Below, piece by piece: positions 15,784 through 23,535 of a stretch of DNA of 64,000 nucleotides. The notes under the pieces are model-generated. The model saw nothing but the letters and a program-made list of their open reading frames with translations. It ran no database searches and was not told the origin of the DNA. Positions within the stretch are counted from its first letter, which is position 1; every line of letters begins with the position of its first letter. Origin of the DNA: Cronobacter dublinensis subsp. dublinensis LMG 23823 (GTDB taxonomy: Bacteria; Pseudomonadota; Gammaproteobacteria; Enterobacterales; Enterobacteriaceae); the NCBI RefSeq assembly GCF_001277235.1, contig NZ_CP012266.1:3844001-3908000 (forward strand), read 5' to 3'. The translations under genes and the position numbers were made by a program.

Positions 15784-17513
15784 AATTCAGGCCCCAGACC
15801 GATGTAAAACTGCAAACCATGCTCCTCTTTGTCGCCTACCGGCACCGCGAAATCGAGCTTGATCGGGCCGACCGGCGACTGCCAGCGCACCCCGACGCCC
15901 GCGCCGGTTTTAAAATTACTCTGTTTGATATCGTTCACCGCTTCGCCGGAATCGATGAACACCGCACCCCACCATTTGCCGGTGACGTTGTACTGGTACT
16001 CCAGCGATCCGGTGGCAAGTTTCGAGGCCCCCGTCAGCTTGCCCTTGTCGTTTTCCGGCGAAATCGATTTGTATTTATACCCGCGAATGCTGCGGTCGCC
16101 GCCCGCAAAGAAGCGCAGATCCGGCGGTACGCGTTCGAAATCGTTCGTCTCGATCCAGCCGAGATTGCCGCGCGCCACAAAGCGGTGTTTGTCATAGAGC
16201 GTGCGGATCCAGGCGTTTTGCGCCTGCAACACCACGAAATCGACGTCCGAGCCCCAGGCGGTATCGGAGTAATCAATGGAATAGCGCTGTGAATCGCCCC
16301 ACGTCGGCATCAGGCCGCCGCGCGAGCGGGTGCGGCTCAGCATCACGCCAGGATAGAGCAGCATCGTGGTATGGGTGACGTTGGCCTGGGTAAAGTGGTC
16401 GAGACTCCAGCGCAGGTTAATCGCGCGCTGCCAGCCGCTCGAAAGATCCCAGTAGCGTGAGACCGCAAGGGTCGTTGAGTCGGCCTCGGTATCGTTGAGA
16501 TCGGTGCGCTTAAAGCCGCCCTGCACCAGATAATATTGCTCCAGCGGGTTCTTCAGCAGCGGCATTTTATAGCTGAAATCGAGCTGCTGTTCCGGCGCGG
16601 AGATACTGGTCGACGTGGTCAGGCTGTGACCGTAAGAGTTGATCCACGGCTTGCGCCAGTTCGCTTTCAGGCGCGGCCCGACGTCGGTGGAATACCCCGC
16701 CCCCACCTCCACGGTGTTTTTAATGCGCGGCGATACCACACCGCGCAGCGGCAGCACTTTCGTCTGACGGGATTTTTCAAATTCCGGTGCCACAACCACG
16801 GAGTTAAACCAGCCGGTGGCGGATAAACGACGGCTCAGCTCCGCCACATCGCTCGACTGGTAGTAATCGCCTTTTTTAAACGGCACGAGGTTTTGCAGAT
16901 ACTCTTCACGGATCTGCGAGCCCGCGAAAGTGACGTCGCCGAAGCGGTAGCGGGTGCCGCTGTCGTAATCGATATCCCAGAACGCCTGGCGGCGCTCCAC
17001 CGAGACGCCGAGCTGGCTTTTTTTGTATTCGCTGTCGAAATAGCCCCGACGCAGCGCCACGCTGGTCAGCCCTTTTTTGAAGCTGTCGTAGTCGTTATGG
17101 TTCAGCACGGTGCCGACGGCGGGACGCTTTTTCAGCAGCGCGAGATACTCTTTATCATCGCGCGCGCCGCCGCGCAGAATGACGTTGGTGGCGCCGATAC
17201 GCACCGGCTCGCCAGGGCTGACGCGCGCCAGCAGCACCTGACGGCGACCGCCGGCCGGCGGCTCGCGCAGTTCGAAATCAATGGTAGGCTCATAATAGCC
17301 CAGCGCTTTCAGCCCTTTGCGGATAGCGTCATCAACGCGCGCGCGAAAGCGGCGGTCCGGCGTGACCTCATCAACCTGAATCGTGGAAAGTTGAGCGCGA
17401 ACGTTTTTTTGCAGCGCGCCGGACAACCCTTCTACCTGCAAACGCACGGGCGCCGCAGTCGAGGCGCTCGCCATCAGCAGTGCGGCCCAACACAAGTTAC
17501 GGATTTGTGGCAC
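15780..17513 (-). CDS. tamA: Translocation and assembly module outer-membrane subunit TamA
   Basis: A 577-residue Omp85-family protein: signal peptide (about 1-21), three POTRA domains (to about 265) and a 16-stranded barrel whose lid-lock motif RGYKYKS is near residue 477. It works with TamB to insert selected outer-membrane proteins. The frame opens with GTG at 17513 (complement of CAC), preceded by AGGAGAAAAC, so a GTG start is chosen. First gene of tamA-tamB-ytfP and divergent from msrA across 224 bp. The lifestyle link to adhesion is suggestive, since TAM has been tied to usher and autotransporter biogenesis and a fimbrial operon lies downstream. Confidence 0.97.
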   Translation of the reverse strand: MPQIRNLCWAALLMASASTAAPVRLQVEGLSGALQKNVRAQLSTIQVDEVTPDRRFRARVDDAIRKGLKALGYYEPTIDFELREPPAGGRRQVLLARVSPGEPVRIGATNVILRGGARDDKEYLALLKKRPAVGTVLNHNDYDSFKKGLTSVALRRGYFDSEYKKSQLGVSVERRQAFWDIDYDSGTRYRFGDVTFAGSQIREEYLQNLVPFKKGDYYQSSDVAELSRRLSATGWFNSVVVAPEFEKSRQTKVLPLRGVVSPRIKNTVEVGAGYSTDVGPRLKANWRKPWINSYGHSLTTSTSISAPEQQLDFSYKMPLLKNPLEQYYLVQGGFKRTDLNDTEADSTTLAVSRYWDLSSGWQRAINLRWSLDHFTQANVTHTTMLLYPGVMLSRTRSRGGLMPTWGDSQRYSIDYSDTAWGSDVDFVVLQAQNAWIRTLYDKHRFVARGNLGWIETNDFERVPPDLRFFAGGDRSIRGYKYKSISPENDKGKLTGASKLATGSLEYQYNVTGKWWGAVFIDSGEAVNDIKQSNFKTGAGVGVRWQSPVGPIKLDFAVPVGDKEEHGLQFYIGLGPEL

Positions 17514-17737
17514 GTTTTCTCCTGAATATCCCTTATTCCCACCCCTGGAAGGAAACCTGACGCCGCTCCGCGGCCTGACAAAACTCCGCTAAATGGAGTT
17601 GAAAAAAAGACGATCAGCCAAATATTTCTTATGTTTAATTTAGTCGCATTTAAGCGCTTTATTGTGGGCAAAGAGCCGCTTCGTGACAACCGCAGGCGAA
17701 AATTTGCGCGCTCAACAATTTTCAGGAGGTCGGCGCC

Positions 17738-18376
17738 ATGAGTTTTTTTGATAAAAAACAGATAATTACCGAAGAAGAGGCCCTGCCGGGACGAAATACC
17801 AAAATGCCGGTGGCGTCACTGCATACCGTGACAGGCCACTCAATGACCAATGTACCGGAAAGCATGGAGGTGGCGCTGTTCGCCATGGGTTGCTTCTGGG
17901 GCGTGGAACGGCTGTTCTGGCCATTGCCGGGCGTCTACAGCACCGCGGCGGGTTATACCGGCGGCTATACGCCAAATCCGACCTACCGCGAAGTGTGCAG
18001 CGGCCAGACCGGCCACGCGGAAGCGGTGCGCGTGGTTTATGACCCGAAAGTCATCAGCTATGACCAGCTGTTGCAGGTGTTCTGGGAAAATCACGATCCG
18101 GCCCAGGGGATGCGTCAGGGTAACGATGTCGGCACGCAATACCGTTCGGCGATTTATCCGCTGACGCCTGAGCAGGAAACCGCCGCGCTGGCGAGCCTCG
18201 ATCGGTTCCGCGCGGCGATGGAAGCGGCGGGCGACTATCGCCACATTACGACGGAAATCGCGCCAGCCTCGCCGTTCTACTACGCCGAAGACGAGCATCA
18301 GCAGTATCTGCATAAAAACCCGTACGGCTATTGCGGTATCGGCGGCATCGGCGTCTGCCTGCCGCCCGAGGCGTAA
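17738..18376 (+). CDS. msrA: Peptide methionine (S)-S-oxide reductase MsrA
   Basis: Cytoplasmic antioxidant enzyme of 212 residues that reduces S-methionine sulfoxide, free or in proteins, using thioredoxin. Catalytic Cys52 is in MGCFWGVE; recycling cysteines Cys199 and Cys207 are in YGYCGIGGIGVCLPP, the three-cysteine E. coli type. A strong AGGAGGT lies 9 bases before the ATG. Divergent from tamA, as in E. coli. Confidence 0.97.
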   Translation: MSFFDKKQIITEEEALPGRNTKMPVASLHTVTGHSMTNVPESMEVALFAMGCFWGVERLFWPLPGVYSTAAGYTGGYTPNPTYREVCSGQTGHAEAVRVVYDPKVISYDQLLQVFWENHDPAQGMRQGNDVGTQYRSAIYPLTPEQETAALASLDRFRAAMEAAGDYRHITTEIAPASPFYYAEDEHQQYLHKNPYGYCGIGGIGVCLPPEA

Positions 18377-18481
18377 CGATTTATCAATCATCGTTTTATC
18401 ACGCTTTTTGATAAGTGATGAGAGGCGATAAGCGGCACGCGCATGGTATGTCTCAGGCGATCCTGACTGCGGAGACATACT

Positions 18482-19897
18482 ATGAAAACCACGACGCTGT
18501 TACGCACGTTTATTCCGGTTGTAACGGGCCTTAGCGCCCTCTCCGCCTGGGCTGGCCCTCAGGCGGACGTTGTCTGTTCTTACCACCATACCGCTGGCGA
18601 TGACGCCATCATGATGTACGGGATGCCGAACCATGCCATGCTGCATGACTTTTTCGGCAATACACACACCGACGCCTATTCCGATTACGCCCGGCTGCGC
18701 AGTCAGCCGGAGACCACCTGCAACAACAAAGCGGACAGCTCCGCCTGGTGGGCGCCCACCATGAAGCTGCCCGACGGGCAAATCGTCAAGCCGGCCTATC
18801 AGAAAACCTACTATCAGAGCACCAATGTCGATCAATACCCGCTGACGCCCTTCCCGCTCGGGCTGGAGCTGCTGGCGGGCGATCACCACGGCATGGGGCC
18901 GAATAAACGCATCACATTCCTTTGCGGCAACGGCAAGGGCTATACCAACACGGCGGGCGAGGTCTGCGGTCTGCGCGAAAAAGGCGACGCGGTGCAATTT
19001 AATATCGGCATTCAGTTTCCGAACTGCTGGGACGGCGTCAACCTGAAGCCGGTGCGCGGCAGAATGAACGCCACCTATGCCAGCGACGCGGGCGCGTGCC
19101 CGGCGGCCTTCCCGGTAAAAATCCCGACGGTCAATATGAATGTCGCCTGGGTATTGCCGCAAATCACCTCGCTGGATACGGCAAAAATTCAGCTCTCCAT
19201 GGACCCGGTGATGAACGGCGAAACGCGCATCGAACAGTGGGGCAGTATCTACACCGCGCACGGCGATTTCATGAACGGCTGGCCGGTGCAGTCAGCGCAG
19301 TTTATGACTGAGGAGTGCATGAACAACAACATGGACTGCGGCACCAATATTCCGTTTAGCTACACCCGCGCAATTGCCGATACCTGGGTCAGCAGCGCCG
19401 AGCCACAGCGTAATTACGGCGACGACACCACATTGCAGGTGCAGGACGACTGGCGTAACGGCGGGCGCACCGCCAATACGGAGATCATGTCGCTGGTGAA
19501 ATTTACCATTCCGCCGCTGCCGGAGGGTTATTCCGAGGCCGATGCGGCGCTGTTTAAATATAAAATTCGCATTTACGGCGGCAAAAACGCCGAAGGGGCG
19601 GATCAGATCTTCTTTTACCCGACGGACACGCAGTGGGACGAGCATCAGGTGACCTGGAACAATCGCCCGGCGTGCAATTACCGATCGGACGGCAGACTTT
19701 ATCTCGATAAACAGCGCGTCTATCGCTACGTGGATGTCGATAGCGCCGTGCGGGCCGCGCTGGCAGCCGGGAAAACGGAGATCGCCTGGTATATCGGCGG
19801 CGATCGTCAGGGTAACAACTACAGCTTTAACCCGGCAGGCAGTAAAGAAAATCTGCTGCTAATGCTGGTAGGCTATAAAACCACGCCGGAAATCTGA
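18482..19897 (+). CDS. Secreted DUF1996 protein with C-terminal DNRLRE/CBM96-like domain
   Basis: A 471-residue protein absent from this position in E. coli. Signal peptide about 1-24 (ends SAWA). Residues about 38-290 resemble DUF1996: a His-rich start (MYGMPNHAMLHDFFGNTHTDAY), KPAYQKTYYQS, PNCWDG and many cysteines consistent with disulfides in the periplasm or outside the cell. From about 300 onward the pattern changes to a beta-sandwich of the DNRLRE type: ADTWVSSAEPQRNYGDDTTLQV, LVKFTIPPLP, VTWNNRPACNY. Such modules occur at the ends of secreted polysaccharide-active proteins and bind glycans. A cell-wall or polysaccharide role is inferred; catalysis is unproven. Start by ATG at 18482 after GGAGACATACT; a terminator follows. 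Confidence 0.72.
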   Translation: MKTTTLLRTFIPVVTGLSALSAWAGPQADVVCSYHHTAGDDAIMMYGMPNHAMLHDFFGNTHTDAYSDYARLRSQPETTCNNKADSSAWWAPTMKLPDGQIVKPAYQKTYYQSTNVDQYPLTPFPLGLELLAGDHHGMGPNKRITFLCGNGKGYTNTAGEVCGLREKGDAVQFNIGIQFPNCWDGVNLKPVRGRMNATYASDAGACPAAFPVKIPTVNMNVAWVLPQITSLDTAKIQLSMDPVMNGETRIEQWGSIYTAHGDFMNGWPVQSAQFMTEECMNNNMDCGTNIPFSYTRAIADTWVSSAEPQRNYGDDTTLQVQDDWRNGGRTANTEIMSLVKFTIPPLPEGYSEADAALFKYKIRIYGGKNAEGADQIFFYPTDTQWDEHQVTWNNRPACNYRSDGRLYLDKQRVYRYVDVDSAVRAALAAGKTEIAWYIGGDRQGNNYSFNPAGSKENLLLMLVGYKTTPEI

Positions 19898-19907
19898 CCC
19901 TTTACCC

Positions 19908-19940
19908 CGCCGTCGCGCCCTGGCGCGGCGGCGGCTTTCT
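19908..19940 (+). terminator. Terminator after the DUF1996 gene
   Basis: GC-rich imperfect stem GCCGTCGCGCC / GGCGCGGCGGC followed by a short pyrimidine run GGCTTTCTT. A second perfect hairpin AGCCCC-GCT-GGGGCT (19965-19979) follows, just before the presumed ytfL -10 TATACT (19985-19990). Confidence 0.65.
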
Positions 19941-20094
19941 TCACGCGTTGCGCAACCCTCTGGCAGCCCCGCTGGGGCTTACGCTATACTACCCTTTGAA
20001 TTTGCAGGCCTCCTTCTCTACGGGCCCGCAGTCACCGTGTTTTCACACAATAATCAACTTCCCTTCCGAGGATCCGGCGATGGCTGGATAAGAT

Positions 20095-21426
20095 ATGTTA
20101 AACAGTATTTTACTGATACTTTGTCTCATTGGCGTCAGCTCGTTTTTCTCGCTTTCCGAGATCTCGCTTGCCGCCTCCCGTAAAATCAAACTCAAGCTGC
20201 TGGCCGATGAAGGCAACATCAACGCCCAACGGGTGTTGAAGATGCAGGAAAACCCCGGCACGTTCTTTACCGTGGTGCAGATTGGCCTGAACGCCGTCGC
20301 CATTCTGGGCGGTATCGTGGGCGATGCGGCGTTTTCCCCGGCTTTCTATACGCTGCTGGTGCGCTTTGTCTCGCCTGAAGTCGCCGAGCAGGTCAGCTTT
20401 ATTCTCTCCTTTACGCTCGTGACCAGCCTGTTCATTCTCTTCGCCGACCTGACCCCGAAACGCATCGGTATGATTGCGCCTGAAGCCGTGGCTTTGCGTA
20501 TCATCAACCCGATGCGCTTCTGTCTGTTCATCTTCCGCCCGCTGGTGTGGTTCTTTAACGGCATGGCGAATGTGATTTTCCGCATCTTCAAACTGCCGAT
20601 GGTGCGCAAAGACGACATCACCTCCGACGATATCTATGCGGTGGTGGAAGCCGGCGCGCTCGCGGGCGTGCTGCGTAAGCAGGAGCATGAGCTTATCGAA
20701 AACGTGTTTGAGCTGGAGTCGCGCACCGTGCCGTCCTCCATGACCTCGCGCGAAAACATCGTCTGGTTCGATCTCCATGAAGACGAGCACAGCCTGAAGC
20801 AGAAAATCGCCGATCACCCGCACTCGAAATTCCTGGTGTGTAACCAGGATATCGACCACATCGTCGGGTATGTCGATTCCAAAGAGCTGTTGAACCGGGT
20901 GCTGGGCAACCAGAGTCTCGCGCTCAACAGCGGCGTGCAGATCCGCAACACGCTGATCGTGCCGGATACGCTGACGCTCTCCGAAGCGCTGGAAAGCTTC
21001 AAAACGGCGGGCGAAGACTTCGCGGTTATCATGAACGAATACGCGCTGGTGGTGGGGCTTATTACGCTGAACGACGTGATGACCACGCTGATGGGCGACC
21101 TGGTGGGTCAGGGGCTGGAAGAGCAGATCGTCGCCCGCGACGAGAACTCCTGGCTTATCGACGGCGGCACGCCTATTGACGACGTGATGCGCGTGCTGGA
21201 TATCGACGAGTTCCCGCAGTCCGGCAACTATGAAACCATCGGCGGCTTTATGATGTTTATGCTGCGAAAAATCCCGAAACGCACCGATTCGGTAAAGTTC
21301 TCCGGCTATAAGTTTGAAGTCGTGGATATCGATAACTACCGCATCGACCAGCTGCTGGTGACGCGTATCGACAGCAAGCCGGGCGTCCTGACGCCCAAAC
21401 TGCCGGACGAGTCCACCGCTGCCTGA
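20095..21426 (+). CDS. ytfL: CNNM/CorC-family inner-membrane protein YtfL (PaeA polyamine exporter)
   Basis: A 443-residue protein: DUF21/CNNM membrane domain (about 1-190) with the SLSEISLAASR motif, a CBS pair (about 200-335; SKFLVCNQDIDHIVGYVDSKELL, FAVIMNEYALVVGLITLNDVM) and a CorC_HlyC domain near the C-terminus. The E. coli orthologue has been renamed PaeA and is reported to export cadaverine and putrescine, protecting stationary cells. A four-codon frame (ATG GCT GGA TAA) begins 15 bp upstream with a better GAGGA site; it could influence ytfL translation. Closed by a strong terminator. Confidence 0.92.
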   Translation: MLNSILLILCLIGVSSFFSLSEISLAASRKIKLKLLADEGNINAQRVLKMQENPGTFFTVVQIGLNAVAILGGIVGDAAFSPAFYTLLVRFVSPEVAEQVSFILSFTLVTSLFILFADLTPKRIGMIAPEAVALRIINPMRFCLFIFRPLVWFFNGMANVIFRIFKLPMVRKDDITSDDIYAVVEAGALAGVLRKQEHELIENVFELESRTVPSSMTSRENIVWFDLHEDEHSLKQKIADHPHSKFLVCNQDIDHIVGYVDSKELLNRVLGNQSLALNSGVQIRNTLIVPDTLTLSEALESFKTAGEDFAVIMNEYALVVGLITLNDVMTTLMGDLVGQGLEEQIVARDENSWLIDGGTPIDDVMRVLDIDEFPQSGNYETIGGFMMFMLRKIPKRTDSVKFSGYKFEVVDIDNYRIDQLLVTRIDSKPGVLTPKLPDESTAA

Positions 21427-21439
21427 GCCTCAAAACACT

Positions 21440-21466
21440 AACGGCCCCATCGGGGCCGTTTGTCTT
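21440..21466 (+). terminator. Terminator between ytfL and ytfK
   Basis: Perfect stem AACGGCCCC / GGGGCCGTT with loop ATC and a TTGTCTTT tail, between the convergent genes ytfL and ytfK. Confidence 0.85.
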
Positions 21467-21490
21467 TACTGCCTACGCACAACGCTGTCG

Positions 21491-21697
21491 TTACGCCGCC
21501 TCGGTCTGGAGGCGCATAACCTGACGGTTGACTTCGGACATGACGGAGTAGTGCTGCTTGTCCTTCACTTTCGGGACGAGGATTTTGCCTTTATCAAACT
21601 CGAAAGCGCCAACATCCTTGATATACAACCGTCCACGAAACAGGATCTTCACGTACTTCGCCACCTGAAGCGGGTTGTAACGTTGGAAAATTTTCAT
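21491..21697 (-). CDS. ytfK: YtfK, SpoT-activating stress protein
   Basis: A 68-residue cytoplasmic protein (MKIFQRYNPLQVAKYVKILFRGRLYIKDVG...). The frame is open further upstream, but the conserved start is the ATG at 21697, preceded by AGGAGAGAAC. In E. coli, YtfK binds SpoT and shifts it toward (p)ppGpp synthesis during phosphate or fatty-acid starvation. Convergent with ytfL and divergent from ytfJ across 328 bp. Confidence 0.93.
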   Translation of the reverse strand: MKIFQRYNPLQVAKYVKILFRGRLYIKDVGAFEFDKGKILVPKVKDKQHYSVMSEVNRQVMRLQTEAA

Positions 21698-22025
21698 TGT
21701 TCTCTCCTGCTGAAGATTACGCCCTGCGGTGCCACATTTGGACCAGCATGATGAAGGCGCAAAATTTGTTGCCAGATGACTATAGACCAGAACCGCGAGA
21801 GCACCCACTCTGCCTGACTTTATTTACCCTTTTATTACAATGTTTCAGAATTTTCTTTTCAAAACTCTAAAAACCGCAGGAGAATGCCGCTTTTTTTCAC
21901 GGGTTCTGTGCGTTCGCCCGCAAACTGGCACTCTGGTTGCGTGAAAACAGAAAATTAACAATTAAGCTAACAAGCAATGGACTCAAGTGGTCCGATCACC
22001 TGCAAAACAGAAGAAGGAGTCACCT
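21698..22025. other. Divergent ytfK/ytfJ intergenic region (328 bp)
   Basis: No gene seen. Holds the AT-rich stretch 21820-21880 and the sigma-54-type element at 21926-21940. No convincing Pho box was found for ytfK by eye. Confidence 0.6.
21926..21940 (+). promoter_or_regulatory. Sigma-54-type (-24/-12) promoter of ytfJ
   Basis: TGGCAC at 21926-21931, five bases, TTGC at 21937-21940. This matches the RpoN core (TGGCAC-N5-TTGC) exactly. The predicted start is about 75 nt upstream of the ytfJ ATG. The enhancer-binding protein is not identifiable from the sequence. Confidence 0.6.
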
Positions 22026-22583
22026 ATGACCCTGCGCGGAATGCTGGCGCTGAGCTGTCTGCTGCTGCCGTTGATGGCCTCGGCACATAACTTCAAAGAG
22101 AACGAGCGCGTCCCACCGGTGGGTATCAACGACAAAGGCGAACTGATGCTGGATAAAGATCAGTTTAGCTACAAAAACTGGAACAGCGCGCAGCTGCCTG
22201 GAAAAGTGCGAGTGCTGCAACATATTGCCGGGCGCACCTCGGCAAAAGAGAAAAACGCGGGGCTGATTGAAGCCATCAAAGCCGCGAAATTCCCGCATGA
22301 CCGCTACCAGACCACAACTGTAGTAAACAGCGACGACGCCATTCCCGGCACCGGCATGTTTGTTCGTCACAGCATTGAGACCAATAAACAGCAATACCCG
22401 TGGTCGCAGTTTATCGTCGACAGCAACGGCGTAGCGCTGAAAGCCTGGCATCTGGAGCCGGAAAGCTCGGCGATTGTCGTGCTGGATAAAGACGGGCGGG
22501 TGCGGTTCGCGAAAGACGGCGGACTGACGCAGGATGAAGTGCAGCAGGTGATTAGCCTGCTGCAACAGTTGCTCAGTAAATAG
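22026..22583 (+). CDS. ytfJ: Periplasmic YtfJ-family protein
   Basis: A 185-residue protein with signal peptide MTLRGMLALSCLLLPLMASA followed by HNFKENERVPPVGINDKGEL. The rest follows a thioredoxin-like fold (WNSAQLPGKVRVLQHIAGRTSAKEKN) but without a CxxC pair, so a redox role is not supported. Function unknown in E. coli. The start at 22026 has GAAGGAG upstream. Its 3' end overlaps the cysQ 3' end by 11 bp on the opposite strand. Probably RpoN-controlled, judging by the upstream element. Confidence 0.9.
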   Translation: MTLRGMLALSCLLLPLMASAHNFKENERVPPVGINDKGELMLDKDQFSYKNWNSAQLPGKVRVLQHIAGRTSAKEKNAGLIEAIKAAKFPHDRYQTTTVVNSDDAIPGTGMFVRHSIETNKQQYPWSQFIVDSNGVALKAWHLEPESSAIVVLDKDGRVRFAKDGGLTQDEVQQVISLLQQLLSK

Positions 22584-23316
22584 AGACGCGGAAGCTGGGG
22601 TTCAGGAACGATTCACGCGGCGTATAATCCAGGGTTTTGCCCTGCCAGTCGTGAACCTGCGCCCCGGCGGCGACTGCTACGGCGTGACCGGCCGCGGTAT
22701 CCCAGGTACAGGTCGGCCCGAAGCGCGGATAGAGCTGCGCCTCGCCCTCCGCCACCAGACAGAACTTCAGCGACGAGCCGATAGACGTGGTCTGATGCTC
22801 ACCCAACTGCTGTAGATAATCCTTCAGTTCCGCGTTATTGCCGTGCGAGCGGCTAATCACCACGCGCGGCGGGCGCGCATCACGCACCTGAATCTGCTTA
22901 CGCACGCCGCACTCTTCTTTCCAGGCTTTGCCGTCCGCCGCGCTGTACATCACCTTCAGCACCGGCGCGTAAACCACGCCGAGCACCGGTTTGCCGTCTT
23001 CAATCAGCGCGATATTGACGGTGAATTCACCGTTGCGCTTCAGAAACTCTTTAGTACCGTCCAGCGGGTCCACCAGCCAGTAGCGCTGCCAGTGCTGACG
23101 TTCGTCCCAGCCTGGCGGATCCTCTTCTGAAAGTACCGGCACCTGCGGCGTCAGCGCTTTCAGCCCGGCGACAATCACCGCGTGCGCTGCGATATCCGCC
23201 GCCGTTACCGGCGAATCATCAACCTTATGGGTGGCTTCCAGCGGTTTGTGACCCTCGTAGACTTCCATGATGGCGTCGCCTGCATCGCGCGCCAGTTGGC
23301 AAATCTGTTCTAACAT
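22573..23316 (-). CDS. cysQ: 3'(2'),5'-bisphosphate nucleotidase CysQ
   Basis: A 247-residue enzyme of the Li-sensitive FIG phosphatase family that converts 3'-phosphoadenosine 5'-phosphate to AMP, preventing PAP build-up during sulfate assimilation. Metal motifs: LSEEDPPGW, DPLDGTKEF and WDTAAGHAVAV. Start at 23316 (MLEQICQL) is preferred over the Met two codons upstream because AGGTGG lies at proper distance and the family begins there. Peripheral inner-membrane or cytosolic. Confidence 0.97.
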   Translation of the reverse strand: MLEQICQLARDAGDAIMEVYEGHKPLEATHKVDDSPVTAADIAAHAVIVAGLKALTPQVPVLSEEDPPGWDERQHWQRYWLVDPLDGTKEFLKRNGEFTVNIALIEDGKPVLGVVYAPVLKVMYSAADGKAWKEECGVRKQIQVRDARPPRVVISRSHGNNAELKDYLQQLGEHQTTSIGSSLKFCLVAEGEAQLYPRFGPTCTWDTAAGHAVAVAAGAQVHDWQGKTLDYTPRESFLNPSFRVSIY

Positions 23317-23535
23317 TGTCATCCACCTCTTTCTCGTTTCGCAGTCCGTCCCGGCTGCGGATTTAACACCTTGTTTTATCGATATGATTTTTATATCGCA
23401 TTGCGTCGTATTCCGCTATCTGTGAAGCGATTCCGGTTTCCCTGCCTTTTTTTCTGGCAGGATTCACACTTTTGTAAGCAACAAACGATAAATACATAAA
23501 CTTTTGTGGCTTCGCTCTGAAAAAGGACCTGCATA

